From: Heligmosomoides polygyrus polygyrus
Taxonomy: Eukaryota; Nematoda; Chromadorea; Rhabditida; Heligmosomidae
DNA: 64,000 nucleotides
NCBI GenBank assembly: GCA_947396885.1
Contig: OX377202.1
Span: 82,874,408 to 82,938,407 of the forward strand
Direction: 5' to 3'
The notes beneath the pieces were generated by a model. That model saw only the letters and a list, made by a program, of their open reading frames with translations, was not told the DNA's origin and made no database searches. Of the stretch, positions 55,015 through 64,000 are shown piece after piece. Each line of letters starts with the position of its first letter. Positions within the stretch are counted from its first letter, which is position 1. A program made the translations under genes and the position numbers.

Positions 55015-55300
55015 CGATGTTTCTCCTAAGTCGCGCAGTCGGTTCAGAAGACGTGTCACCGGCGTCATACAACACGCGTTCGAGTTCAGAAGGCGTCATA
55101 TAACAAGCGTTGAGATTCAGAAGATGTGCCACTGTCGCCGTACAACGTGCGATTGAGTTCGGAAAACGTGTCTCTGTCGTAGTGCAACAGACGTTGGGGT
55201 TCACGAGACGTGTGACAGATGTCGCGCAAACGGCGTCCGCATCCAGAAGACGTGTAACCGACATCGTGTCACAATCGTCTGGGTTCAGAAGTGTAAGAAG
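55015..55300 (+). repeat. Minisatellite of about 45 bp, roughly six units
   Basis: Units with the pattern TTCAGAAGACGTGTCACCG...GTCG...CAAC follow each other from 55030 to 55290, with about 25-35% divergence. Because the period is a multiple of three, every frame shows a 15-residue repeat (for example FGKRVSVVVQQTLG, FTRRVTDVAQTASA, SRRRVTDIVSQSSG). It could be a decayed repetitive coding sequence, but no start, splice sites or homology support a gene. Confidence 0.75.
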
Positions 55301-55317
55301 AGCCTCAAGTGGACAGT

Positions 55318-55762
55318 ACGCGAAACCAGTAAGTAAGTGGACGTTAAGGGGATCAACAGTGGAAGCAAGGAAGGGGACTGGGAGGTGGAAGCAGGAATAG
55401 GATCCAATAACAGTGCCCAGTAAGGAGGGAACCAGCGAAATGAACCAGCAAAAAGGGACCAGTAAGGGTGGAGGGACTGCAAGAGGGATCTCGAGTGGGG
55501 ACCAGGACGAGGAACCAGTAAGAAGAGACCACTAACGGAGTCAATAGAGGAAACAAGAAAGAGGACCAGAAGCTGGAATGAGAAAGAGCAACCAATAAGG
55601 AAGACCAGTAAGGGGGATCAGCAAGATGAAACAGTAATAAGGGACCAGTAAGGGGGAGGGACCGTAAAGAGGACTTTGAGGAGGGTCAGGACGGGATCCA
55701 GTAATAAAAGACCATTAAGGAGTGAATAGAGAAAACAAAAAAAAGGGAACAGGAGGTGGAAC
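55318..55762 (+). repeat. Purine-rich tandem array, about 185-bp period
   Basis: GGGACCAGTAAGGGTGGAGG at 55456 recurs as GGGACCAGTAAGGGGGAGGG at 55641. Both are followed by matching GGACCAGGACG-like, CCAGTAA-like, GACCACTAACGGAGT-like and AGAGGAAACAA-like blocks. A shorter AACCAGTAAG word recurs throughout. The top strand is strongly A/G biased. Confidence 0.75.
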
Positions 55763-55769
55763 CTTTCTG

Positions 55770-58265
55770 CTCCCTCTTCTGAACCTGAAGGTCGCCTCGG
55801 TCTTTCGTTCCCTAGAGCAATCTTTGGAATCATGTTCAGAAAAGTCTTTGGCAATTATATACAGCAGTGGCAGCTCCTCCTACATGTCGTTCCAATTCAG
55901 CACCAACCTCAGTGCCGTCCCTAGCTATTGTACACACACAACTCGGATGAGCAGCACTACCAGGATTCTACACCTTCATGACCACGAAGATCGTTTCCTT
56001 CCCAAACGCAAGTCAGAGTTACACGAACAAATCTTTCAGTAGCTCATTCACTAAGGAGAGGATTCACTCCCATCCCTACGCAACAGCCCCTTTTTCCCAG
56101 GAATGATACCTCTTTCAGATGAAACTGTTTAATTCCGCGCCAGTGAGTCAAAAGCGTCTCCTAACTTCAGCAATTAAGAACACCTCAGTAAACCTTTTCA
56201 GTATCACAGCCGATTAGGTCGCTGACAGATTTTTTTGCGAAGCCTCAGAAAGCATTCACTACACCCTGTGGAGAGAAGCGAGGAAAACAACGAGAAAAAT
56301 AGAAGCATCATGTGGTGGCTAGGATCTTAGAAGGAGAAAATATTTAGTGGAGGTTACACGTGACGAGGATTGGAGGAGAGTCTCATATTTTTGATTCATT
56401 AGAAAAAATATTAAGAAGAAATCCCTTAAAGACGATGACATGATTACCAATTTCGTTAATTAAGATTAGCCCCTTTCCTTCGCCACACGTACATATATTA
56501 TGTAGCTACGTAAGTTGAACATAAATCAGCGATTCTTCCAACATCAAAATCCACTTTTAGTCGGTAGTGTGACGCAGTCATTTAAACAGTTTTTAACCAC
56601 CTGTAGGTTGGTTTTCATGAAGCAGAACGCTGAGACGTTTATGATATCTAACACGTTGCAAAACCGTTTACATTGCCTAGCTCGACGTGAAATCTTTCCC
56701 GCTTCAGCCACACAAAGTTCTCCAGTCCATTTGAAGATCAGTAAAACGAACAAAATGTTGTACAAATGAGTGTGCAGGTTCGCTTCGCCACTACCCTCGT
56801 ACGAACCTTAGCTTACGAAGATTACACGCGAATGAATCTAGTTTACCGCTAAGAAAGAGCTGTGCACTTACGCTTCGAGCGTTAATTGCATAATTAAACA
56901 TTTAGGACAATTACACGAAGTTTTGTAGATGAAAATCGTACGAGTTTCGGTGTTCGACTGCGATAAACCTTCAATTTGAGAAGCAATGTTGGTTATGTAG
57001 AATTTTGCAGAAGAGGATGAGCCATAAATGCTGCTCTGAGCTACATAGAGGGCCTGAAATGATTCTCGTTGTCTGAAGGCGTCTTCAAAAATTTGCGGCA
57101 ATAGGAAACTTTACGTTTTACGTTTCTTTCCTCGCGCACAGAGCATCTAACGCTTACAAAAGAGTTACGAAAAAATGTTCAAAAACGTTCCCTATGCCTC
57201 AGTTTAGTTCTATCTTGCGTCTGACTTTTGCCACGTGAAAAGTATTCACATTAACGTAAATATTTATCACGTCGCAAAAGCCAGACGTATTATTAGTTAT
57301 TTTTATATATTTGGTATTGTGCAGCGATCTGCCTAAAATCCGCTTACTAGCGCCGATGATTGAAAAACGATCCATGGACGATGGCTCCTTAATTAACGGT
57401 CCTCTAATGTGCCTTAGGCTTCGAGGCTGTTCCAGTCAAGAGACGTTTTTCAATCGAAAAATAACATTGCTTCTCAAATTCCATGTGTATTTTAGAGCTC
57501 TATTTCTGCCTTAGAGGTTTATCGATAGACTACGGCAAACGATGCTGGGATAAATCCTAGTCCGAGAGAGGTACCTTTCCAGTCTCTTTAACAACGACGC
57601 CAACATTGAAGATAATTTATTTTACAAATATGGCACGCAGTGCTAGCCTAGGGTAGATGTTTGAGATTCCTACTCGGCAGATGTAACACTGTTTGTGTCT
57701 GCTTCTAGCGGTGCCCCTCCCCCTTTTCCGACCAGTATAGACTCCAATGTAAAAACTTAAAAGAATATTACCCTAATCATGGTTTACTCTTCAATTTGAA
57801 ATCTTCATGTAAGTGGCATTAACATAGCCACTCAGGTAAGCATTACGATGCGTTGAACAAGTGAATGCACAGCTGCGCTAGTTAAAGTTCAATAAAGTCA
57901 GGAAGCATTTCATTACTTTCCCATTCTTTCTCTTTATCAAGATGACTGAACCAGTAGTTATATTTTTGCATGAGACGCTATAGTGACATCCGCAAGATCG
58001 CGTATATGTACAAAGGAAGGTGTGTGCATAAAAGACGGCACGAGGGACGGTCAGGCTTTTTCGGCTAGGCATTTGGCCTGACTTCGGCTTCAGTCCATCT
58101 TTGACTACAACTCCGACTACGATCTCCTCTAATCAGCTTAACAGGAAGACCTTCGAGAATGAATAGCTAATCAAGAGCACTTCTGAAAGAACGGCAGGAA
58201 ACCTAGAGCGTTCAAGAGCAGATTTTGTGAATGTCAGCATATGCAAGATGAATAATCTTAATCCA
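55770..58265. other. No confirmed gene
   Basis: Frames at 55722-56042, 56515-56769 and 56868-57101 are unrecognised. After ttggtattgtgcag (57310-57323) a frame of about 63 codons runs to a stop at 57513 (including MIEKRSMDDGSLINGPLMCL). It could be a terminal exon but lacks any partner or known domain. Confidence 0.3.
57218..57287. repeat. Inverted repeat, 21-bp arms
   Basis: CGTCTGACTTTTGCCACGTG (57218-) and the complementary CACGTCGCAAAAGCCAGACG (-57287) pair with two mismatches across a 28-bp loop. It may be a small MITE or a stem-loop. Confidence 0.75.
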
Positions 58266-58269
58266 AGGG

Positions 58270-58584
58270 TATTATCACTCTTGAGGGGCGCGTGTAGCGC
58301 AGTAGGAGGAGGCGCGACTGTCGTGTGCACCCGATACCAGGTTCCTGGTTCGGATTTCCCGCCCAGGCCAACCAGGCCTTCCATCCCTCCGGGGTCGGTG
58401 AATTGGTACCAAACTTGTCTGGGAAGGATAAAGCGCTGACTTGTTCATCGGCTGGCCACCGCAAGTCATTGTATGGCCAAATACGCATTGATGTCGCCTC
58501 CACGACATCCCGTAGAAGTAGATTGCGCTGGCGCATTCCAGAAGGGATTGAGTCCTTTATCCTTATCCTTTATTATCACTCTTG
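58270..58584 (+). mobile_element. SINE-A reference copy with 14-bp duplication
   Basis: The element (58284-58570, 287 bp) is flanked by perfect TATTATCACTCTTG copies at 58270-58283 and 58571-58584. It has head GGGGCGCGTGTAGCGCAGTA, A box TAGCGCAGTAGG (58295-58306, full match to TRGYNNARNNGG) and B-box-like GGTTCGGATTTCC (58347-58359). The body contains the GGTACCAAACTTGTCTGG region, GGCCACCGCAAGTCATTG and CATCCCGTAGAAGTAG, and the tail is TTTATCCTTATCC. The layout (tRNA-like Pol III head, unrelated body, short tandem tail, target duplication) is that of a tRNA-derived SINE, mobilised by a partner LINE not identified here. I do not know a published name for it. Confidence 0.93.
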
Positions 58585-58589
58585 CAAAG

Positions 58590-59440
58590 AACACTTCACA
58601 GAAACTCTACCCGCGTGACGCACACCAACATAGCGGGACACAAGGCTAACCAGCATCAACAACTAAAGGACGACCTAATACCAACACCAAATTCTCTGAA
58701 GTTCGCACCCCATCCTTCACTTTTGGATGAGATATGGAAATCTGCGGTATCTCTTTAAACCCTCCGGTCACTCGGACAGCGCCATTATTTTTTGGACTAC
58801 TAGATGAGGAGTTAGTCATGCGAGATAGGCGTCGCTGCAGGCTCGACTTGAACAGACAAGAGACTTAGGCGGATGGTTGCGGTGGCATTCCAACTGGTTT
58901 CACGCTTCGCTTCATCTCCTTTCCCTTTATGTTCACGACTTCGTGCGCACCGTGTTAATGAGTAAGCGCGAAGAACGAAATTTGAGAGCACACAGAACAA
59001 CAAAACAGTCAAACTGATAGACGTACGTCACAGAAACTCTTAGGAAGTTAAAGAACTGCTCGACCAGGAGCACCATTGCACTTCATGCCTTTTCCATCTG
59101 AAGCGATTGAAAACTAAAAAAGGGAGAATTGCTTCCATCTACCTCTGCTTACAAAACATTTCCGGAACACGACTGGTGTTGGAAAGGCATGCTGTTGCAC
59201 CAAAGCAGTGTGGAATATCGGAAGGATTGCAAAGTTGGCTACTTCGTGTCATTATTCTCTGTCTTAATAGGTGTATGCGTACTTAGCTCAGATTTTGGAA
59301 TATTGCCGATCTACCAAACAAGGCATGCCAGGGAGTGCTAGGTTCAGATTTTTAAGCAAAGACCACGTAAGATCTCTTCTTCATATATGAAGTGAGAGTG
59401 AGAGATGACATACTTACTTTGATACTCTTATGGTCCTTTT
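58590..59440. other. No supported feature
   Basis: The frames at 58812-59012 and 59129-59341 are unrecognised. I see no repeat in this stretch. Confidence 0.4.
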
Positions 59441-59457
59441 GTCGGCTGGAGGTCTTC

Positions 59458-59913
59458 TCAGCGGAGACCACAACTCTTCCAGATCGCTCGATCTCTAACA
59501 GCTTGCATCCAAGGAGGCAGATTCCACTCTCTAGAAGATCGTAAGAATGAGTCTGCCCATCCTGTTGGCGGTCGTCCTAGTTGTCTTTCATGGTCTCTTT
59601 GCAGCCATTCTGTGGCGCGGAGGCTCCGTCTATCGTCCTTTCGTCGAAGCAGGTGTCCGGCCCAGCGATATTTGGACTTCTTCATGTACTGCAGCGGGTC
59701 TGCTAATTGCGACTTCTCCCGTAGCTCCGAGCTTCGTAGGCCTTCTTGCCATTGCTGACGGAGACTTGTCCTAAGAAGACATCTCTCCAGCGCACGATGC
59801 GTAGTTTGCATTGCTCTGGCGATTGTCTTGTTGTCAGGCCAGGTTTCTGTCGCGTAACACATCGCAGGCAGTACAGAGGCGTTGAATATCGAGGCCCTGA
59901 GGCCGGGATCCAT
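59458..59913 (-). pseudogene. RTE C-terminal region
   Basis: A 151-codon frame contains SVLPAMCYATETWPDN, GLRSSELREKSQLADPLQYM, KYRWAGHLLRRKDDR, RQLGRPPTGWADSFLRS and AVRDRAIWKSCGLR, which are the conserved blocks after the RT in RTE elements. It is out of frame with the RT segment upstream. Confidence 0.8.
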
Positions 59914-60070
59914 GACACATGATCGGTGACTGGGTGACTTCGCGAATCGAACTGAAGGCTGCCCATGCGTCTCCTGCGGGCGATTTCAGGAGCGAGGTCG
60001 TTATCCATGTTCAGCTCTCTTCCCAGATAGACGTAGGAGTCGACCTGTTGTAGAGCGACTCCATTTAACC

Positions 60071-60799
60071 TTACGAGTCCCGTGTCACACCACTGGTTGA
60101 CCATAAACTGCGTTTTGGAGATGTTCTTGTCCAATTCAATGCATTTCCTGTCGTTCCAGAGTTCAAGTCCTTCACGACATTCTGGAGTGCCGCTGTGAAT
60201 AGCTTAGAAGAAATCGTGTTTCCCTGCCGTACTCCTTTTCCGATAGGAACCTTAAGCTTTCGATCGAACATCTGGATGGTGGTCGATGTGTTCGAGAAGC
60301 ATTCGTCGAGAAGTCGGATGTGGGGCGATGGTATACCAGCATGCTCAAGCGCGTTCACAACGGCGTTGATTTCCACGGAGTCGAACGCTTTCCGATAATA
60401 CACGAAGACAAGGACAAGTGGGAGATGGTATTCGCGGCTCCTTTCGATGAACTGTGAGACAGTCTGAATATGGTCCATGCAGGAGAATTCCTTGCGAAAC
60501 TCTGCTTGCTCCACTGGCTGATACTCATCCAAGTAACGCTCCATGCGGTTAAGCAATATCTTGGTGAAGATCTTGTACACAACCGAGAGAAGACCGATGG
60601 GTCGATAGTTGTTGATATCCTCCTGCTGACCTTTTTTGAAGATTAAAACTGTTTTCGACTCCTTCCATGGGTCCGTAATCCTACCAAGTCGAAGGTAGTG
60701 GTTGAAGTGCTTGGCAAGAAGTGAGCAGAGGGCACTGCCACCCACACGAAGGAGATCATCAGAAATGCCGTCCGGTCCGGGAGCAGTGCCCGGCTGCAT
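60071..60799 (-). pseudogene. RTE reverse transcriptase, catalytic residues lost
   Basis: A 242-codon frame covers GTAPGPDGISDDLLRVGG, WKESKTVLIFKKGQQEDIN, NYRPIGLLSVVYKIFTKILL, EFRKEFSCMDHIQT, VFVYYRKAFDSV and [14 protein letters not shown]. In motif A the catalytic Asp (FIDLKKAFD in related copies) is replaced by Tyr. After VVKDLN the sequence jumps by deletion to KTQFMVNQWCDTGLVRLNGV, which removes the FADD motif altogether. The enzyme would be inactive even without the frameshifts. Confidence 0.88.
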
Positions 60800-61284
60800 C
60801 GTTCTGATGGCATGAGCAACTTCTGATTCCAGAAGCTGGTGGCATCAAACATTTCGGGACAGTGATGGAAGAACGGAACAGATCTGTGTAGAGTTCCTGA
60901 ACAATGGTTTCCGTTGCTCTTCGAGACGTTTGCGTTGTTCCATCCTTATCCATACTGGCTGACATTACTGCCTTCTGGTCGCAGAGATCTCGTTTGCCGC
61001 GCTTTATGCTTGAACCTTTCCCAGCGGCTTCCAACAGCTTCAATCTTCTGTAGGCTTGAATGGACTACTTCACTGCAATTCGATTCAATTTTTTTCCAGA
61101 TGGGAAGCATTAGGATCCAGTTTAACAGCTCTTCTTTGCTCCAAGAATTGAATAACATGTGCGTTGAGTCTTGAAGCAGACGGTGATGTGGCTCTGCAAG
61201 AGCTGCTAGCACATTTCAACAGTCCTTTGGAGAGAAGTTCGTAGTCTTCCGATGGATCTCCAAGAAGATTCCAATCATACGACT

Positions 61285-61720
61285 TTATTGCATATTCCAA
61301 CTCCTCAGACTTGAATGTGGGTTCCTCACCGGTGCCGGTTTATGAGTGTCACGCTTGAACATCCTCTTTTTGAGAGTCAGCTTCGCACGGACAAGACGGT
61401 GACCCGAGCCGGTGTCAAATGAAGGCAGCACGGAGACGTCGAACAGACTCCAGCGTCTGTTCGTAAGAACATGGTCGATCTCCGAACGTGTTTCTCCATT
61501 TGGGCTTTCCCAGGTCCATCGTCGGTTTGAAGGCTTCTTGAACATAGCATTTCCATGGGAGAGACGGCACGCGGATAGGAAGTCTATCAGGCGCTCTCCG
61601 TTTTCGTTCCTTGAGGAAGCTCCATGTGGTCCTAGCCTCCATCCGTCGTGATCATTCGTACCAACGGTAGCATTAAAGTCTCCAACATCAAATTTTTAGT
61701 AGCTCTTGTCTCTTGTCGTC
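61285..61720 (-). pseudogene. RTE endonuclease, C-terminal half
   Basis: Across two frames the minus strand shows VGDFNATVGTNDHDGWRLGP, then RRWTWESPNGETRSEIDHVL, TNRRWSLFDVSVLPSFDTGS and GHRLVRAKL. GDFNA, the Ser-Asp-His end (SGHR in place of SDHR) and the SEIDHVL block mark an apurinic-type endonuclease of non-LTR elements. The N-terminal half with its first catalytic residues is absent. Confidence 0.82.
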
Positions 61721-61924
61721 GTTGACAGTCCTTTCGAGTAGCTTGTAGAATAACCACGAAAAGACATACTTACATATTAATACGGTTTTTCAGACTCTTC
61801 TTTGTTTTAGCTTTCTTAGACACCGCAGGTGATTTTGTAATGTACTCTTTATCAGCGTAGATCGTTTTTTGATTTTCAGACTCAATTTCTGCAAAATTTT
61901 ATGTGAAATAAATAAGTAAAAGTC

Positions 61925-62160
61925 AAAAAGAATGGAGGGCGCCGTTAGTTAACCCCTCCGCGGAATGCGCCACGCGTTTCAAGTTTTGCCACGGGATATC
62001 GTGTAGGCTGCTGACTACATTTTTGGCATATAGAATGACTGGCAGTGGCCAGCACATGGACAAGTCAGTGTTCTATCCTTCCATTCAGGTCCTGTATCAA
62101 ATGCCTGAGCTCGAAGGAATAGAAGGCATGGTAGGCGTGGATGGAATGATAACGAGATTT
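61925..62160 (-). mobile_element. SINE-A copy, head-to-head with the next
   Basis: Antisense blocks GGAATGCGCCACGCG, GCCACGGGATATCGTG, GGCAGTGGCCAGCACATGG, ACAAGTCAGTGTTCTATCC and GAATAGAAGGCATGG. The head after about 62155 is lost or merged into the gap before the inverted copy. Confidence 0.68.
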
Positions 62161-62194
62161 TCTTGCACTTTTATTGAATCTCCACAAAATACGC

Positions 62195-62465
62195 TTTGGT
62201 GGTGGTGCTGGCGGTGGCGAATCTCACTCCCGGTTTTGGGTAGGATTTCCTGCCTAGGCGAAGCAAACCATCTGTCAATTCGGGATCGGAGAATTGGTGC
62301 TAAGCTTGTCTGAGAACGATGGACACTTCTTTTTTATCAGTCGGTCACCACAAGTCATTGCTCACACCAAATACGCATTCAACTCGCGCCTACGACATCG
62401 CGGTTAAGAAGAATGCGTGGCACTTCCCAAAAGGGATTCGGTAACGCCGTTCTATAAATAAATAA
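62195..62465 (+). mobile_element. SINE-A copy, inverted partner
   Basis: TCCCGGTTTTGGGTAGGATT (decayed B box), GAATTGGTGCTAAGCTTGTC, CACCACAAGTCATTGCTC, AATACGCATTCAACTCGCGC, GAATGCGTGGCACTTCCC and CGGTAACGCCGTTCTATAAA keep the family order. The tail continues as TAAATAAATAAACAAAT and not TTTATCC. Confidence 0.72.
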
Positions 62466-62469
62466 ACAA

Positions 62470-63810
62470 ATAATTAAATGAATATAAATCGCCCCACGAC
62501 TTCCATCAGAACTAATGGCGCATCCGAAATAGGCTCTGGTCAAAATAGGGCTGTACCCTTTATCCCTCTTGAGTGATAGTTATGATAAACCACATAACCT
62601 GAAATGTCCTTCCGAGAGCAAGGAACATGGCTTAGTAACTTCTTCTTAAGAATATTTTCTCCAAAAATTTTTGCAAACCTGTCTACTTTGTTGCACAGAG
62701 TTCAATTTCTGAAACGCCATCGCTTTTATTGAAATCGCTTATCCCTTTCCGTTAAAGGGAATGCATACCATTGGCATTGCTATCCGATGGCATTACTTCA
62801 AAATGCACTCAGCAAGCAATATAATTCATTTTTTCCGCTGGCTTTTTCAAAGCGTTTTTGCTTACATCTTTGGTTTACATGAGCTCAAGCTACCACATTT
62901 ATTGAGCGCTCTAGTAACTAAACGTTTCCCAGAATCGTGCGTCATGAACTAATTATAAAAAGGAAATAAAGTAAAGTATTGCGTGAAGGTATTTCATGAA
63001 TTCCATCAGTGGAGTTTCTAGGCCGTTCACTGGTACTCAGGTCTTCCAATCTAGTTTGCAATGTCCAAAGGCTTCCTCATTCAAAGAAGAATTGCATGCG
63101 AATGGCTCGTTGGAAACAATGGCAGGTAAGGAGTGAAGAGCGGCGACGAGGGCTGCAAGATGACGACTGCGGCGGAAGTCGTTAAGAGCAACGACGGGAC
63201 TTCGAGCGCTGAACGACCGCCAGACCTAGCATCCCAATGGGACATAGACTCCCGAACTAGACACCTGCTCCCTCGAGGAAGTCGACGAGCCGAGAGAAGG
63301 GGTGGAAAATTGCACTCATTGGCAGTGAACACTGGTTGTTGTTCGTACAAAGATGTTAGGGAGAGTGCAAAGGCCACATTTTGATGAGAATGTCTCCTCG
63401 CGGAAAGCAAGCCCATTGTACCTTGCATAGTGAAGGGTCTTTCTATTCAAAACCTTCCAAGCAAGCACGAATGCCATGCTCATTAGCCCTCCTCGCTTTA
63501 CCAACTTTTAATGCAGTGCTCCGAAAGTTCTATCTTTTTACAGTTTTAATTTTATCTTCATTAAAATGATTTTACAGCAAATTGAAGGCATTTTATTAAT
63601 GTTTAAAGTAAGGACGATTCGAACATATGGCACCAAACCATCCGTCGACAAATTACGCGATGTCGCGGTTCTGCCACTGCTTGTTCTTAGAGACGCGGAA
63701 GTGCTTCTTCTCGACTTCGTCTAAATAGATGGTCTGCATCCGTGGAGGAAGTGCATAGTGGGCTGAAAATCCGACACTTGAATTGCACAAGGTCAACACT
63801 ACTTGCTGGC
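62470..63810. other. No supported feature
   Basis: The frames at 62761-62952 and 63081-63428 (both strands) are unrecognised. No repeat is evident until the SINE-A at the window end. Confidence 0.4.
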
Positions 63811-63814
63811 CGAG

Positions 63815-64000
63815 AGATAAAGGGCAAAAGAATAAAGAAGGGCGTTACTCAATACCCTCTCGGGGTTCTCCATGCATTCTACTTCTATGGGATGTCGAAG
63901 AGGCGATTTGAATGCGTGTTTGGCCATACAATGACTTGCGGTGACCAACCGATAAATAAGTCGGCTGTTTATCCTTTCCATACAAGTCTTGCACCAATTC
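63815..64000 (-). mobile_element. SINE-A copy cut by window end
   Basis: It starts with a GATAAAGGGC/AATAAAG tail and runs through GGCGTTACTCAATACCCTC, CATTCTACTTCTATGGGATG, GCCATACAATGACTTGCGG and CCATACAAGTCTTGCACC. The head lies beyond position 64000. Confidence 0.85.

Larger units (their letters stand above)
59440..61745 (-). mobile_element. RTE-type LINE, longest copy, 5' truncated
   Basis: Read on the minus strand it runs from the middle of the endonuclease (61700) through linker, reverse transcriptase and C-terminal region, ending after KSCGLR and a stop near 59458. It is a different subfamily from the copy at 9030-10340. The first half of the endonuclease is missing, and at least three frame changes occur. 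The short 3' end lies near 59400-59440, and no tail or target duplication is clear. Confidence 0.87.

Noticed and set aside
58258..58618. Overlapping open frames of 70-97 codons on both strands as genes
   Set aside because: They are all translations of one SINE-A copy. The same peptides recur at every other copy, and sense and antisense frames are equally open.
60195..60398. Plus-strand 67-codon frame, and others at 59547-59774 and 61412-61651
   Set aside because: These are antisense shadows of the RTE reverse transcriptase, C-terminal region and endonuclease.

Overview
The window looks like repeat-rich nuclear DNA of a nematode, most likely a clade V (strongylid or hookworm-like) worm. The reasons are AT-leaning intergenic sequence, GTAAGT-type donors with TTTCAG-type acceptors around short candidate exons, and wreckage of RTE-type, CR1-like and Penelope-like retroelements of the kind I associate with hookworm genomes. 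The species cannot be fixed from sequence alone. There are no operons, rRNA genes, CRISPR arrays or long intact host genes. Nearly all long open frames are transposon remains or chance frames.

The dominant component is a tRNA-derived SINE, here called SINE-A. It is about 290-310 bp, with a Pol III A box and a near-B box in its head and a (TTTATCC)n tail. About 26 full, partial or decayed copies lie on both strands. Four have clear 11-14 bp target-site duplications (copies at 5824-6133, 7057-7343, 47144-47438 and 58284-58570).

A second family is a foldback element whose arms each hold a 74-nt tRNA-like unit with an exact B box, placed head to head. It occurs at 24980-25323 and at 35980-36494, the latter with a 14-bp target duplication, and as a fragment at 47861-47970. 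A third foldback structure (41011-42332) also carries a tRNA-like unit in each arm. Its arms flank a convincing 120-nt host-like exon, and one arm is interrupted by a 319-bp MITE in a TTAA duplication.

Other mobile DNA, left to right: two copies of a 170-195 bp TIR MITE (2838-3008 and 4435-4629, the second nested in a SINE-A); a 2.9-kb hAT-type element with 8-bp duplications (8159-11090) carrying an RTE fragment; a CR1-like 3' end (11235-11840); a second non-LTR reverse transcriptase (11975-13395); a 2.2-kb CR1-like LINE (17400-19600, minus); a 995-bp mariner-ended palindrome (23144-24138); a CR1-like LINE inserted in a SINE-A (31174-32652); an AT-rich TIR element (32811-33499); a Penelope-like GIY-YIG pseudogene (37553-38440); RTE 3' ends (39845-40020 and 53265-53765); and a long but dead RTE element (59440-61745, minus).

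Host coding sequence is sparse. A handful of splice-bounded exon candidates (6346-6423, 6471-6572, 21199-21435, 26776-26859, 41722-41841, 53019-53195) and an unrecognised minus-strand coding-like region (43666-45042) are all that can be supported. The window is best read as intergenic or large-intron DNA layered by successive insertions.
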